Of a stretch of 64,000 nucleotides of DNA, positions 48,685 to 59,619 are shown one piece after another. This stretch comes from Heterobasidion occidentale. Lineage: Eukaryota; Basidiomycota; Agaricomycetes; Russulales; Bondarzewiaceae. Each line of letters opens with the position of its first letter. Position 1 is the stretch's first letter. The stretch lies in the NCBI GenBank assembly GCA_039111635.1, contig JBCAQO010000009.1:806001-870000 (forward strand), read 5' to 3'. The position numbers and the translations under genes are program-made. The notes under the pieces are model-generated. The model made no database searches and was not told where the DNA came from. It saw nothing but the letters and a program-made list of their open reading frames with translations.

Positions 48685-49318
48685 GACAGCGAGGTGTCCG
48701 CGGGCGAGAGGCTGCTGCGCTGTTGCGGGTTGAGGAAAACGGATTGCCTCCCAACGTGATCAGACGGTTGCGCCGCTCGTAGAGAAGACGGTCGTTAAAT
48801 GAGGTAAGAAATTGGGGGTCCGGAAGGCTATTTGGTCGCGAGGACTACAGAACGTCACGTTCCCAGCGACGAGAGCCTGAGCACTAGGGTGTAGGATGTG
48901 CTGGACGAGGTAGAGAATAGTTTATCTGTGAGAGGAGCGGAGGATGGAAGGCGTTCGTGACGTTCGTGTCGGTTTTCGGAGTCGGTCCCCCTTTTGACCT
49001 TGTCAAGGACAGCATGCATGCAGTATAAGCGGTTATTTTAGCCTACTGCTGACATAATATCGCAAATACGATTTTTTGAATCTACGTCATCGCATCCCCG
49101 TGTCGAAATCCATTCATCGTCGGTTGACTAGCTATCTGCTCAGATTGTGTTGGTGAAGAACAATAATACAGTTGGTGCGACGCAGTTCAAAAGTTGGTCG
49201 TACAAGTTACATTCTGGGTCATCTTAGGTGCGCATGATCGAATTCATATCATCTTTGCTCATATCCTTCATCGCGGGAGACGTGGTGGCGCATTCTGGAG
49301 TTGGCGAACCTGTCAGAT
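48685..49318. other. intergenic, GT61 upstream region
   Basis: This holds the promoter of the minus-strand GT61 gene and the downstream flank of the small gene candidate at 49319. No other coding signal is seen. Confidence 0.45.
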
Positions 49319-49647
49319 TCAAGCATTGCATGGAATGGACGGACACACTTCGAAGGGGTTGCCGGCTTTCTGTTTGGACAAACGCTGAGCCGATTTGACG
49401 GCTTCAGGGTCTATGTTGCGGACGGCATCGGAGGCAGTTGGGGCTGTCTATACAGCAGAATTTGACGTGAAGAATGCGAATGGTCCCTGAGCGCTACATA
49501 CCTCCATGAGAGCTGTGGGCCGCGCTTGGGCAGGCATCACATCTCGAGGCAGATTGCGCACGGCAGCAGATGCGGTTGGTGCGGCCTGCAAGAACGAATA
49601 ATGAGCGAATGGACTACCCGGTGGAATATCCTTCGAACGCCTACCAT
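49319..49647 (-). CDS. possible small protein with two near-identical repeats
   Basis: A tentative gene. Exons 49585-49502 and 49447-49319 join in frame across a 54-nt intron with good borders (GTATGT...TATAG), and an ATG at 49647-49645 can be spliced directly onto the first through GTAGGC...TGCAG. The 71-residue product holds two related units, AAPTASAAVRNLPRDVMPAQ and TAPTASDAVRNIDPEAVKSA, each close to one exon. It then reads RLSKQKAGNPFEV. The repeated exon structure argues for real coding sequence. The 5' end is doubtful: open frames up to 49880 on the same strand (one starting MSPTGISGTQSPA) could supply a different first exon, but none joins in phase. No function can be proposed. Confidence 0.4.
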
Positions 49648-51611
49648 CGTCGGATGGGGGACAGCTTCAGTATCTTCGAAGTATTCTGATAATCGCAAAG
49701 AGTCAGATCACGTCGCGCCTGCATGCAGCGAGCTATCGACGAAGAGATGATACGAACGTGCGCGTTGTTGGCTATCAGGAACTCCTCCCGCGTTGCCGCC
49801 TCGGATAGAGGACGCACCCATAGGCTCACAGTCCTGCATAGCGGGTGACTGTGTGCCAGAAATTCCGGTTGGGGACATTTTGAAGTTTAGGAATATACGA
49901 AGAGCTGTGTCGTGGATGTTATGATGTAGAAATAGGGGCTCTGAGAGCCGTCTTTAAATCGAAGGTGCTGTGGGGCATACCCACAGCGTCGACGTCATGG
50001 CCTGTCATGGTCCTGGTCGGTTGGCGACGAGTGTGGATAGGGGGTATTTGTGCGTTGTTTGTCATGTATCGGCAGACGCGTACAGAGGTCCAACAGAGGT
50101 CCAACTTGTCCAAGTCTGCAGCAGGCGTCGACTGCTCGCTCGTGCTCTTTATGTTGCGCTGTACTTTCCGTTGAACTTCGCATCAGACAATGGTTGTGCA
50201 CGAATGCTCCAGTAGCGCGGTGACTGCACTCGGTAAGCGTTCATCTAGGGTATTCCGAGTTCACTGTACTTGATGGCAGTGACTATCGACGATCCATTTC
50301 ACGGAACGCCTGTCATTCCGAATCAGAATACGTTTTTTTGCAGGTTTACAAATGCAGAATCGTGGTACAAACGCAGAGGAAACAGAAGAGAGAAACATGA
50401 GAAAAGAGAAAAAGAAGAACACGACGCAAGCCAAATGTCTGTCCGCATCCAGAGTCCGTATCCGAAATGTCTGTCCACATCCAAACGAGCCTGTCCGAAA
50501 CCGAAATGTCTGTCCACATCCGAAGCCTGTCCGTATCCAATGTCTGTCCGTATCCGTGCGCACATCCTCGTCCAACTGCCATGCATCGTTTCCGGGCCTA
50601 TCACCAGCGCCCATCGCAGCCTCGCCCCCGACGCGACCTCGAGCCCCGGCATATTCGAAAGAAAGAACGCAGACTCGATGCTCGCGAAACACCTAGCCTG
50701 GCCCTCCCCTCCTAGCATGCAGAACCCACGACAACGTCCACTCTATATGCGCGTCACGGTCAGCGCTCCGGTTTCAGTGACAAGGAAGATGCAACTGACC
50801 AATGTTTGAATACGATCCACCATCGGGCGAGCACTCCACCGTCGTCTGTGGATTCGTGCACTCGCCCTCGCGCGGCCCACTGCCCACGCCCACGACACCG
50901 CCGAAACTACCTAGCCCAGGTCTCCCGACGTCCTCCCCGACGCCCGACGCCGCCACACTCGACTCCACACCACTCGACTCCATCCAACCCCCAGAGACAC
51001 GCGACCAGCGCACATCCCACTCGCCACCTCGAACCATGCCGCAGAAGAGAAGAGACCAATACCTGAATCTCGAGGAAAGAACCGCGCAGTGTCTGCGCGA
51101 ACGACAAGTGAAAGTGTACTCAGCTTGTTTTTGCCTTTTTCTTTGCTCCGCCCACGGGCCCCGTCCGGCGCAGGGAACGACATGCGGTGCGGTCCAGACA
51201 CAGCACAGCGCTCCTGAATCGGGAGAGAGGTCCGTTCGTCTTCTTGTTGTGCGTCGTCGTGCGTGCGTGCGAATCGTCGTTGTCGTGCGTGCGGTTCGTC
51301 GAGCGTGTCATCGTCGTCGTGCGTGCGTACGGTTTGTTGTCGTTGTCGTCGCGATGCTAATAGAAAAACAAAAACGTCTGTGAAGAAGAGCACTCACCGA
51401 GACACGCCGAAGCCGTGTCTCCCGCCACCCCATCCCCCAACAACAGGTCCCTCCCGGCCGAAGGTACTGCCACCGAAAGACGTGATTTTGAAGAGACTTG
51501 GCTTCGCCTTGATACCGAACTGATTTTAGATCTGGAAAAAAAAGTTAACACCACCAACCACCATCCACAGCTCCTCCTCCCCTCGACCACCGCTCTCCTC
51601 CGACACGGCCT
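49648..51611. other. intergenic with a short repeat array
   Basis: About 2 kb without a supported gene. It contains the 50433-50560 repeat array and, near 51240-51350, runs of GTCGTCGTGCGTGCG-type words. The right end is the 3' flank of the nuclear-protein gene. Overlapping frames on both strands reflect these biased repeats. Confidence 0.45.
50433..50560. repeat. imperfect tandem repeat, 32-39 bp units
   Basis: The word AATGTCTGTCC recurs at about 50434, 50466, 50505 and 50539. Each copy is followed by variants of GCATCC, CACATCC or GTATCC and, in most units, CCTGTCCGTATCC-like words. Spacing varies between 32 and 39 bp, so it is a degenerate minisatellite. Confidence 0.75.
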
Positions 51612-53497
51612 TCACAATCTCCTGAGCCTCTTCACCAGACGTGCTCCAATGGACGAGTCCTCTTCCTCGTCGGCATCTCTACGCCTCTTTGCGGAGACAC
51701 GAGGGCTTGGGATGGCTTCCTGAGACGTGGGTACTGTGGGACCTTGTGGAATCGCAACAGGGACTTCCGACGTTGACGATAGCTTGGCTTTCTTCGCTGG
51801 CGGCGCTTGCCCTGACAGCTTGCGCTTCGTCGAGGAGGCTTCCTGGACATCGTCGTCCATCCAACGCCTCTTCAACTGGTTGCGCTTTGGGCGCGAGGCA
51901 GTCGGTTCAGAGTCTGCGACAGAAGTAGGCTTTGGGGCCGTCAGCGCAAGCTCGGCATCGTCGATGGCAATCGTACGTACCTTGAGAATCGTGGGCGGCG
52001 TGGTCTGCGCCCTCGACTCGGCAGCAGAGACGGTCCTGGTTTTAGTTCTGGCCAATCCCGCCGGTTTCGCCTTCTTGAAAATCTGTTTCGCCTTTGCTGC
52101 TCCTCTAGACGCTTTGCTTGTCTTGGACTCAGTCGCCTTGGGCTTGTTCTTGGATCCAGAGATGACGCGCAGTTTTGCCTGGATCTCCTTGGACATCGAT
52201 CGCGTTACCCTCTGCATGACCTGTGGGATCGTGGGCGACCTGCGCGCTTGGGTCGAGGGCTCGGGCGACGAAAGCTGGGGCTCGGGCGTGTCTACGATGA
52301 CCCAATCCTCTTCGTCTTCGGTGGTTATGGTACCTTCCACGGTGCCCTCTGCGGCGTCCTCCTCAGCGATGTTGTCGAGGGTTTGCTTGAAGTTGCGAGC
52401 GGGGAAGAGCCGACTCTCCGGCGCCGGGCTCACGAGCTGGTGAGACTGGGGAGGGGGGGGCGGAGGGGAGGGGCACAAGGAGAGAGGCGCCGCTGGTTCC
52501 GGTTCCGATATGTCGTCAGCTTGCTCGTTGGTGGACTGCTGAGGATCCTGCTGAGGTGCTTCAGTGGGTGCCTCGTCGAGGGCATCTTCAGGCGCGTCGG
52601 TGGATGCCTCGGGAAGTTCCTCGGATGACTGCATGGGCGAGGATTCGAGCATCTGTACCACGGCGGCTTCCTCCTCGGCGTCTCTCTTGGCGTTCTCGTC
52701 TTGCGTTTTCTGCTCTGCCTCTTTCCTAGCATCCTCTTCTCTGCGAGCCTTCTCTTCAGCTTTCTTCGCTCTCTCGACGGCCATCGCGGCCTTGTAAGAA
52801 CCAACCGGCCATGCCTGGACCTCAGAAGGGGCCTGAATGGGTGCGAAGATGTTGCCGTTTCTTGCGAAGATATTACCGCTAGAGCGTTCTGCAGGCGGGA
52901 CCGAGACCTTGGACGGCTTCATTCTGGTGGGCCGGCGGGACATAAAGTTGATCATGTCCTCCTCCTCCTCGGACGAGTCGGAGTCGTAATCGGGGGCCCC
53001 GAACTTTGGAGGGCTGGGCATGGTCATGATGCGTGCGGCCCTGAGCGCGCCGATCTCGAGCTCTGACAGCCCGGGGTGGTCCTCGAAGCGGATGAGGCGC
53101 TTCTTGCTGCGGGCCTTGGGGGTGCGCGGGGGCTGCACGCGCGGTTTATCGAGCGCGAAGCGCACAGATTTGGTGCGTTTTTTGGTGTTGGGGACGGGTT
53201 GGTCCATGGCCTCGATGCTGAGCATGCTTTGCTCGAGGTTGGGGTGGGAGGGGATGACGGAGCTGCGGGCTTCGAGCATCCGGACTGTGGAGAGGGGTCA
53301 GCGTGGGGAGCGAGCGGGGATGTGGGGACGGGAGACTCACGCGTCAGGACGTCGACGACGGGCGGGGGTCTGGTGGTGCCGTTGTCGATGCCTTTGGATG
53401 TGGGTCCGTCGTTCTCGTCGTTGACTTCGGATTTGTTCCCTGATGCGGGGCCAGCCGCGCTAGATTTGGATCCAGAGCGTTTCATCGGGGAGGTCAT
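51612..53497 (-). CDS. disordered, probably nuclear protein of unknown function
   Basis: 609 residues from exons 53497-53341 and 53284-51612. I do not recognise a domain. Visible parts: an N-terminal Ser/Asn-rich region with RPPPVVDVLTLRMLEARSSV; a basic segment with KKRTKSVRFALDKPRVQPP and KARSKKRLIRFEDHPGLSEL; an acidic DSDSSEEEED patch; and a charged, probably coiled region (VERAKKAEEKARREEDARKE, about residues 215-260). A long acidic Pro/Gln/Glu-rich stretch leads to ITTEDEEDWVIVDTP. The C-terminal third is Lys/Arg-rich with several nuclear-localisation-like clusters (KRNQLKRR, PPAKKAKLS, AKRRRD), ending RLVKRLRRL. SVRFALD-type motifs resemble PP1-docking (RVxF) sites, which is only suggestive. 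The product is a chromatin- or cell-cycle-type scaffold at best. Confidence 0.75.
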
Positions 53498-53580
53498 GAT
53501 GGTAGAGGATGGGGTGATGGGGGTAATGGTGGAAGATGGTAGACGACGATGGAAGAAGATGGTAACAGAAGGTGATAGAC

Positions 53581-53680
53581 GGTGATGGAGGATGGTAGAC
53601 GGTGATGGAGGATGGTAGACGGTGATGGAGGATGGTAGACGGTGATGGAGGATGGTAGACGGTGATGGAGGATGGTAGAC
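53581..53680. repeat. perfect 20-bp minisatellite, five units
   Basis: GGTGATGGAGGATGGTAGAC is repeated five times without a mismatch from 53581 to 53680, with degenerate units on both sides (roughly 53500-53720). It lies 84-183 bp upstream of the start codon of the minus-strand nuclear-protein gene, that is in its promoter or 5' UTR. Confidence 0.97.
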
Positions 53681-54185
53681 GGTATAGACGATGGTAACAG
53701 AATATGGTAGAAAGGTTCGTGTGGGGTATGGATGGGTAGGAAAGTGGTAAGAAAGTCAAGGGATGGAAGTGGTCGAAAGAAACGTTCACTTGCAGAGAGA
53801 GAGCGGATGGGGGCAGGACTTTAGGTGCGTATATCAATTACGCCTAGCTTATGCCATCCTGATTGCTTTAGGATGGTCGAAGGTCGAAGGTCGTCTGAAT
53901 TTGGGGAATGTCCCAGCGTCCGCCTGAGGTCATATTCGAGCCGACAAGGCATCTATCTAGTTTCTTTTCGTTTCTTTTCGACTATACAATTGATCTCACA
54001 TCTTCTCGCCGCAGGTAGGATACCAACCTTGCCGCATGGCACCCGTGTCTTCTATCGTCCTGTAGTTCCCTCTCGACGATGTTCATGGGGACGTCTGCGC
54101 GGATGGCCCACGCTGACACGCCGTACGGTAGCCTCGCTTTCGTAGCAAGGGACTGAATGGTGGGCGCATTTATGACTCGCCTACT

Positions 54186-54373
54186 CGTCTTTCCAACCCG
54201 ACTAATTACCTTTAGAATTAGACTAATCGTCTTTCCAACCCGACCACTCTGATTCCCAACCCGACCGCTCGTCTTTCCAACCTGGCTGCTCGTCTTTCCA
54301 ACGCGACTAACTCGTCTTTCCAATGCGACGACTCTTATTGCCAACTCGACTGAGCATCTTTTCAACCGAACTG
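54186..54373. repeat. degenerate 21-bp tandem repeat, about nine units
   Basis: Units typified by CGTCTTTCCAACCCGACTA recur every 21-22 bp with substitutions (TTCCAACCTGGCT, TTCCAATGCGACG, TGCCAACTCGACT). The 21-bp period keeps one minus-strand frame open, encoding RVGKTS-like heptapeptides, but there is no start context or gene around it. Confidence 0.85.
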
Positions 54374-54628
54374 GAGTCGTTCGTACACATCCTGATCTGG
54401 CGCGCCTGCGGCTTTCCTAATATTTACAGAGAGAAAGCGGTAATACTATATCATCCCGGCCCAAAATGGTACAGAGACCTGCAGGCGGCCATTACGCCAC
54501 CGTTCAAGCCTGATACACGGATTCGGCCCCTCGCGAAAAAGGTCTCAAACGCGGGACGGGATGCCTACCGAGATCTAGAGGACGGGTCGGAATGTGACTC
54601 CGAAGCACTAGACAGTCGTATGACTTGA
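54323..54628 (+). pseudogene. possible relic of a fungal FunK1-type protein kinase C-terminus
   Basis: A 101-codon frame contains STELESFVHILIWRACGFPN, which resembles the D-x-ESFVH-x-L-x-W-x-A segment near the end of fungal FunK1 kinases. It then reads KWYRDLQAAITPPFKPDTRI and an acidic end. None of the catalytic kinase motifs occur upstream, where the minisatellite sits. If the match is real it is a 3' fragment. I hold this at low confidence because the similarity is judged from a single short segment. Confidence 0.25.
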
Positions 54629-55271
54629 GGTAAGTTCGTAGTCTCCGTTGCTGATCTTACGCAGAGATAGTCGTTCTACGTGTAAGTTCGTGCAGACGGT
54701 ACGCATGGACTTTGACCGTGCGCCACACAATTCGGACTTGGATTTGCTTGATTGTGGCTCGTATTTCTCCTTGCCACATTCCCTTATGGTTCTACTTCCC
54801 TGTGCTGTTTATTGGTTGTGTTATGTAATGTATGTTCGATTTCACAAGCACGGCTGCTGCAGAAAAAGGTCGTTTTGTAGTACGGCGAGCAGGAGTCGCA
54901 GGACTCAAAAGCAGGTTCGAGCTGCTGCGAATGGCTGCTACCGATGCCTAGGCGCAACGATCACGTGAGACGACATCTTCGAGGCCGTCAGCGACAGCGG
55001 CAAGCACTTCTGGGCCCCTTGGACCATTAAACTCCACCGAGCTCTCTGAAGACGACACGGTGAGCATCATTGTGTCTCTCGACTTCTTGAACATCGACTG
55101 TAGAGGTGACAATCTACTCACTTGGTCGAAACCCCTCTATTCGTCTTAGGCTAGAGGGAGCTTCGAAGGATTGCCTACTCACCTGCAGACTCACGACTCA
55201 TTTATATTCATCCCTCCCTCATCACAGTGAAAGTACTCTTCTGACGGTCATTATACATAGACCTACTCACT

Positions 55272-57199
55272 ATGTCAAGAACTCGTCCTCCTCGACCGTC
55301 GCGTATCCCTTCAGACCGACCGGTGCTCATCCCTCGTCGGCCTTCCCTCTCCCTACCCCCAATCGCGGGCTCATCCTCCAGCAAACCGCCCGCCAACACG
55401 AACCCACACCGCGCGTCCAAACTGACGCAGAAGCTCGTGTTTCTTCCGTCCGACCCGCAGACGAAGCCGCTCCTCTCCGAGATCGACGAGGATGCGCACG
55501 GGTACGAGACCGACGCGGGGGTGCGCATGCGCGAGCACAAGTCCGAGGGTGAGCGGATGACCAAGGCGGAGCGGCGCCGTGCGGGGTACAGGCGGATCAC
55601 TGCGTACTGTGTCGCGGAGGGTCTGAAGATGAAGTTTTTGGCGAGCTTTTTGAAGCGGGAGCATAATGTCATGCCGAGGGTGTTCGACGAGGCGCTCTAT
55701 GTCGTACGTTCGATGTGCCTTTTCGCTGAAAGTTGACGGCATGCTGATTGCTGATTGCTGACTGCTGCTGTGTGGAGCCTGTAGATGTACCATCTCCCAC
55801 TCCTCCCTGGCTATGGTCCGACAGTCAATATCCGTTCCTCCGTACCCGCACAAGACCGTCATCTCTCTCGTATGTCTGAAGCCGAGGAGAATGGCTACCA
55901 AGGGACTTACTTCGGCACCTCGGCCTCTGAAACACCCTTTTCCCTCCACGACGGGTACATTCCCTCATCATCACCCCTCGAAAATCTTAACACTTCCCGC
56001 GCTCATCCGGAGACCGAGACGGAAGCTGAGACAACAGAGATCGACGAGCCTTCTATCGACGAAGGACACTCTGCGAGAGAGGGGAGGGCAGACAAAGCGC
56101 GCGCGTTGGAGCGGGAGCGTGTGGATAGCGAGAACGTAGCGGAAGTTGTGTTCTTCGCGTATGGCGTGATCGTGTTCTTTGGGCTCGATGAGGAGCAGGA
56201 GCGCAGTATTCTGGAAGACGTAGAGGGAGCGGGAGCAATACGGCGGAAGCTCCCTGAGGCGGATTGGGAGGTCGAGGAATGTCATTATGCTGTGCGTTCA
56301 ACTCATTTCTCTCCTCTGGCACGCTGCATGGCTGAAGGAAACTCCCGCAGTACGACCCTACAATCGCGTATCCACGAATCTATAACGACTTTTTCAGTGC
56401 GTACGAACTGCTTTTTCGCGTGCGCTCACTGAACTGAATCGCCACTGTATGTTACCGGCGCATTTTCAGCATTCAAATCGCCCTCGCACCTCCTCACGCT
56501 CTCCATATCGCACGCCCTCGCCCAATCGACACTCCTCGCGCACTACGAGTCCCTCGCGCATGCGATCTTCGCCGACCCGCGCACGACCTCGATCCCGCGC
56601 CAGCTCGCGTCGACGGGTGCGCTGAACCTCTCCCGCACCCAGGCGATGCGGCTCACGGGGCGCCTCTTCCGCCTCCGCCGCGACGTCGTGCTCGGCGGGA
56701 ACGTGCTCGACGTGCCTGAGCTGTTCTGGAGCGAGGCAAGCATGCGCGGGCTGTACGACGCCGTGCGGAGCTATCTCGAGATCGGGGAGAGGGTCGGGAG
56801 CTTGAACGACAGGCTGGTGGGGGCGAACGATCTGGTGAGTTTGGGGCCGTCCTCATCTCGCAAGTTTTTTTGGCGCTGAAGCATCCTGGCTATGAAGCTT
56901 GATGCAATACACGACCACCTGAACAATAATGCCATGGAGCGAATAACGTGGATCATCATTTGGTATTTTTTTTCCACTTCACATTCTCGCCCTTGCTGCT
57001 ACTGAAATTGTGCTCCAGGCTTATTGTCGTCGCGATCATGGTCGAGCTTGGTGAAGTTATCGCTCGCCTCATTGTGCACGCGACAACAGTGGGCTCTTCG
57101 TCGTTGGCGTCGGCATCGCCGTCGCCATCAATTGGCATGCTCTCGATTTCACCCGAAGAGGCGCTTCGGAGTGTAGAGAGCATGATTGAGGATTTGTAG
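55272..57199 (+). CDS. DUF155 / Rmd1 family protein (Sif3/Rmd8-like), membrane-anchored
   Basis: 531 residues from six exons: 55272-55703, 55785-56291, 56351-56396, 56470-56834, 56898-56962 and 57019-57199. The Ser/Pro-rich N-terminus is followed by the signature TKAERRRAGYRRITAYCVAE and GLKMKFLASFLKREHNVMPRVFDEALYV, found in yeast Rmd8 and fission-yeast Sif3. VVFFAYGVIVFFGLDEEQE (about 250-270) starts the DUF155 core. The core continues with FKSPSHLLTLSISHALAQST, RLTGRLFRLRRDVVLGGNVLDVPELFW and a helical SYLEIGERVGSLNDRLVGANDL, then a C-terminal membrane segment (ITWIIIWLIVVAIMVELGEV). Relatives include RMND1 of mitochondria and the Sad1-interacting factors. The exact role here is unknown, and a long acidic insert separates the first two blocks. 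Confidence 0.9.
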
Positions 57200-57771
57200 G
57201 TCAGACCGCGCCTACATGTACTATGAATTTCCTGGAGTTGTCGCATACCCTGTGGACAGTTCGGACATATGCTCTATTGTATGGTACATTTAATAATCTC
57301 AATTAACAGCATCTTTCGAGCATCTGCTTGGCGGCGGTGAAGAGGAAACACGAAAATGGTCGCAGCTCCTCATGTATATGGTAGCCCGAATTCAAGAATC
57401 AATAGCAATTGACGGACACGGCCCTGAAGCTCCAAGGCATGCCGTATACATACGGTTTGATTTGTTTCATCCAATATAACTCTGCTCTACGCTGATAGTT
57501 TCTCATTTGACCCTCCCGTCCCTCACAGCCCAAGCTACCCGTCCCCGTCAACATGGCAACGGCTTGCCTACGAGCTCGGAGATCAGACGCGCCGCGCGCG
57601 GCCGCCGCACAGCGCCGAAGATCCAGACGGATGGAGGAAGGAAGGCTGCAACTTGTAGTAGCACGGACAAGGGGGACACAGACACGACACGGCACGGCAC
57701 GGCACGGCCCACTACTGCGCAACACCGCCCTCCGCTCCGATCGATGTGTGCTTGCTGCGTGCGGCGCGGGT

Positions 57772-58306
57772 CTAGTAGCGGATGGGGGGTATCGGGTCGG
57801 CGCGGATGGTCGAGAGGTCGGTGGATCGGTCTTTTTCTTCGTCGATTTCGCCGATCAAGATGCTGCGGCGCCGGGGCGAAATGGTGAGTAAATTGGTTCG
57901 GATGGACAATCTGGCGTCCCGCGCGGGGCGACGGTGCAAGGGAGAGAATCAAGTGCTAGTACGGAGGGATGGAACGCACATCATGTCTCCTTTGACGAGG
58001 TAGAGACCGAGAGGGATCTCTTCGACGCCTTCCTCGAGGCTGTACACGCGCTCCTTGGATTCCGAAAGGACGACATTGGACTTTTGGTCGTAGCCCGCCA
58101 TAATTCCCTGATCGCACGAGAGTCAAGGGTTCAGCCGTGACGGAGGAGACATTTGGGGAAAGCAATCGTACGACTATGGCGCGTCCATCTTGTAGGATGA
58201 GAAGTACGCGGCCTACACGTCAAATGAAAATATTGCTTGAGTGGGGATCGGCGGTGAGGAATTTGAGGAGGAACGTACGCTCGACGTAGCCTTGGAGGCT
58301 AGACAT
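57772..58306 (-). CDS. LSM8: U6 snRNA-associated Sm-like protein LSm8
   Basis: Lsm8 defines the nuclear Lsm2-8 ring that binds the U6 snRNA 3' end. 95 residues from four exons (58306-58279, 58212-58172, 58107-57980, 57862-57772), matching the usual family length. The product starts MSSLQGYVERRVLLILQDG. It has the Sm1 motif with DGRAIVGIMAGYDQKSNVVL, then ESKERVYSLEEGVEEIPLGL and the Sm2 motif LVKGDMIILIGEIDEEKD, followed by the typical short C-terminus. The divergent neighbour is the TPT transporter 1.3 kb away; the 3' end faces the DUF155 gene. Confidence 0.96.
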
Positions 58307-59619
58307 CGTGGGGCGTCCTACCTTGCGTGATGGAAGCGAACGAGAGAGGCGAGGCGGTGGTGGACGCTGTCGCGGACGTCGGGGAGGAGGGTACCACAGA
58401 CGGCAGGCGGCGAGCGCAAGCCACGGCGGCCCCGGCTCCGGCTCCGGCCGGTGAGAGGAATGTATGCCGATCAGCTCAGACGCGCACTTGAAATACCCTC
58501 GTCTTCCATGCAAGGGCTTGAGTGACATATCACAAGCTCGCAAAACGCTGCCGCTAGAAGACTGATACAGTGTAGTGGTAGTCCTTGTCTCACCAGATTT
58601 GTGATTAAATTCCTGCTTTCCTCATTGCTCCCACAACCTCAAAAAAATTATCATAGATTCTGTATGTAAAGGAGATGTCTCAGAATTTTTTGTGATGGAA
58701 TGGCACCAGAAATGTGTCACTATCAAATGTTTTGGAACAATAGCGAAATGTCACGGAATGGGGGTCCTTGACACAGCGTGACACTGTCACGGCATGCTAC
58801 TGCAACCTGCATGCGGGCCTCATTGTCCTTCAATAACTTTGTTTTTCTTATCTTGTTGAGATAATTGGCACCCTGTTGTGTTGATTTCAGATAGATCTGG
58901 TGAAGAGGACCTGCAATGAGAGGTAGAGAAATTCAGTCGGCAACAATGGTTTAGAGGCGACGCGCGAGGCGTCTCGGTGTGGGGCTCCGAGTCGCGTCAC
59001 ACTTGTTATCTCAAAGGCTCTCTACGATCCAAACCTAGATGGATTTCTTTCAAATCTACTGTATTAGGTACACATTTAACCAGGCTAAATACCCAGGTGC
59101 TTTTTGGAGGGTGCTTAAATTCCAACTGTGGAGCAATTTAGCATATGAAAGTTAATTATGGCTTAATTTTGGCCATTCCTGATGTATATGCTCTTGCCGG
59201 AATGCATCTTCGCACAAGGGACCACAGATTTCTGTACAAACATGCACACATGGTACGTATAGCTGATATGATTTTATGAAGATTTTGGGAAGTGAAATGC
59301 AGAAGTTTTATTGGAGGTGTGTCAAGGACTACCAGTGAGACAAGGACTACCACTACACTGTATGGTGTGTTTTACGAGGCTGATATTGGTGTGCTTTACA
59401 AGACTTGTACGAGGGGTCCATGGAGAGTGGTGCGCGGGGTTCGGCGATAAAAGGCCGGCAGAATAATAAAATGGGAGAGAGGCAAGGGGCGGGAGGCCAG
59501 TTTGTTTGCAGTCAACGTTCTTGTTCGACCCCGTTCTCGTTCAGCTTGTCAGCTCTTTGTTCCCGACCCTAGTCACTCGCTCCATTCTATCTCCTCCCCT
59601 TCTCCTTCTTAGCACCACC
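58307..59619. other. intergenic between LSM8 and the transporter gene
   Basis: No gene is seen. The central part (about 58580-59350) is clearly more AT-rich than its surroundings and contains short words around TGTCACGG/TGACACTGTCAC (58740-58800). A TATA-like GATAAAAGG at 59446-59454 lies about 170 nt before the transporter ATG and may be its promoter element. Confidence 0.5.

Larger units (their letters stand above)
53721..55271. other. intergenic with minisatellite and possible gene relic
   Basis: This segment contains the 21-bp array at 54186-54373 and, overlapping its end, a possible kinase-like relic at 54323-54628. Otherwise there are only short open frames. The right end is the promoter of the DUF155 gene. 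Confidence 0.45.
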
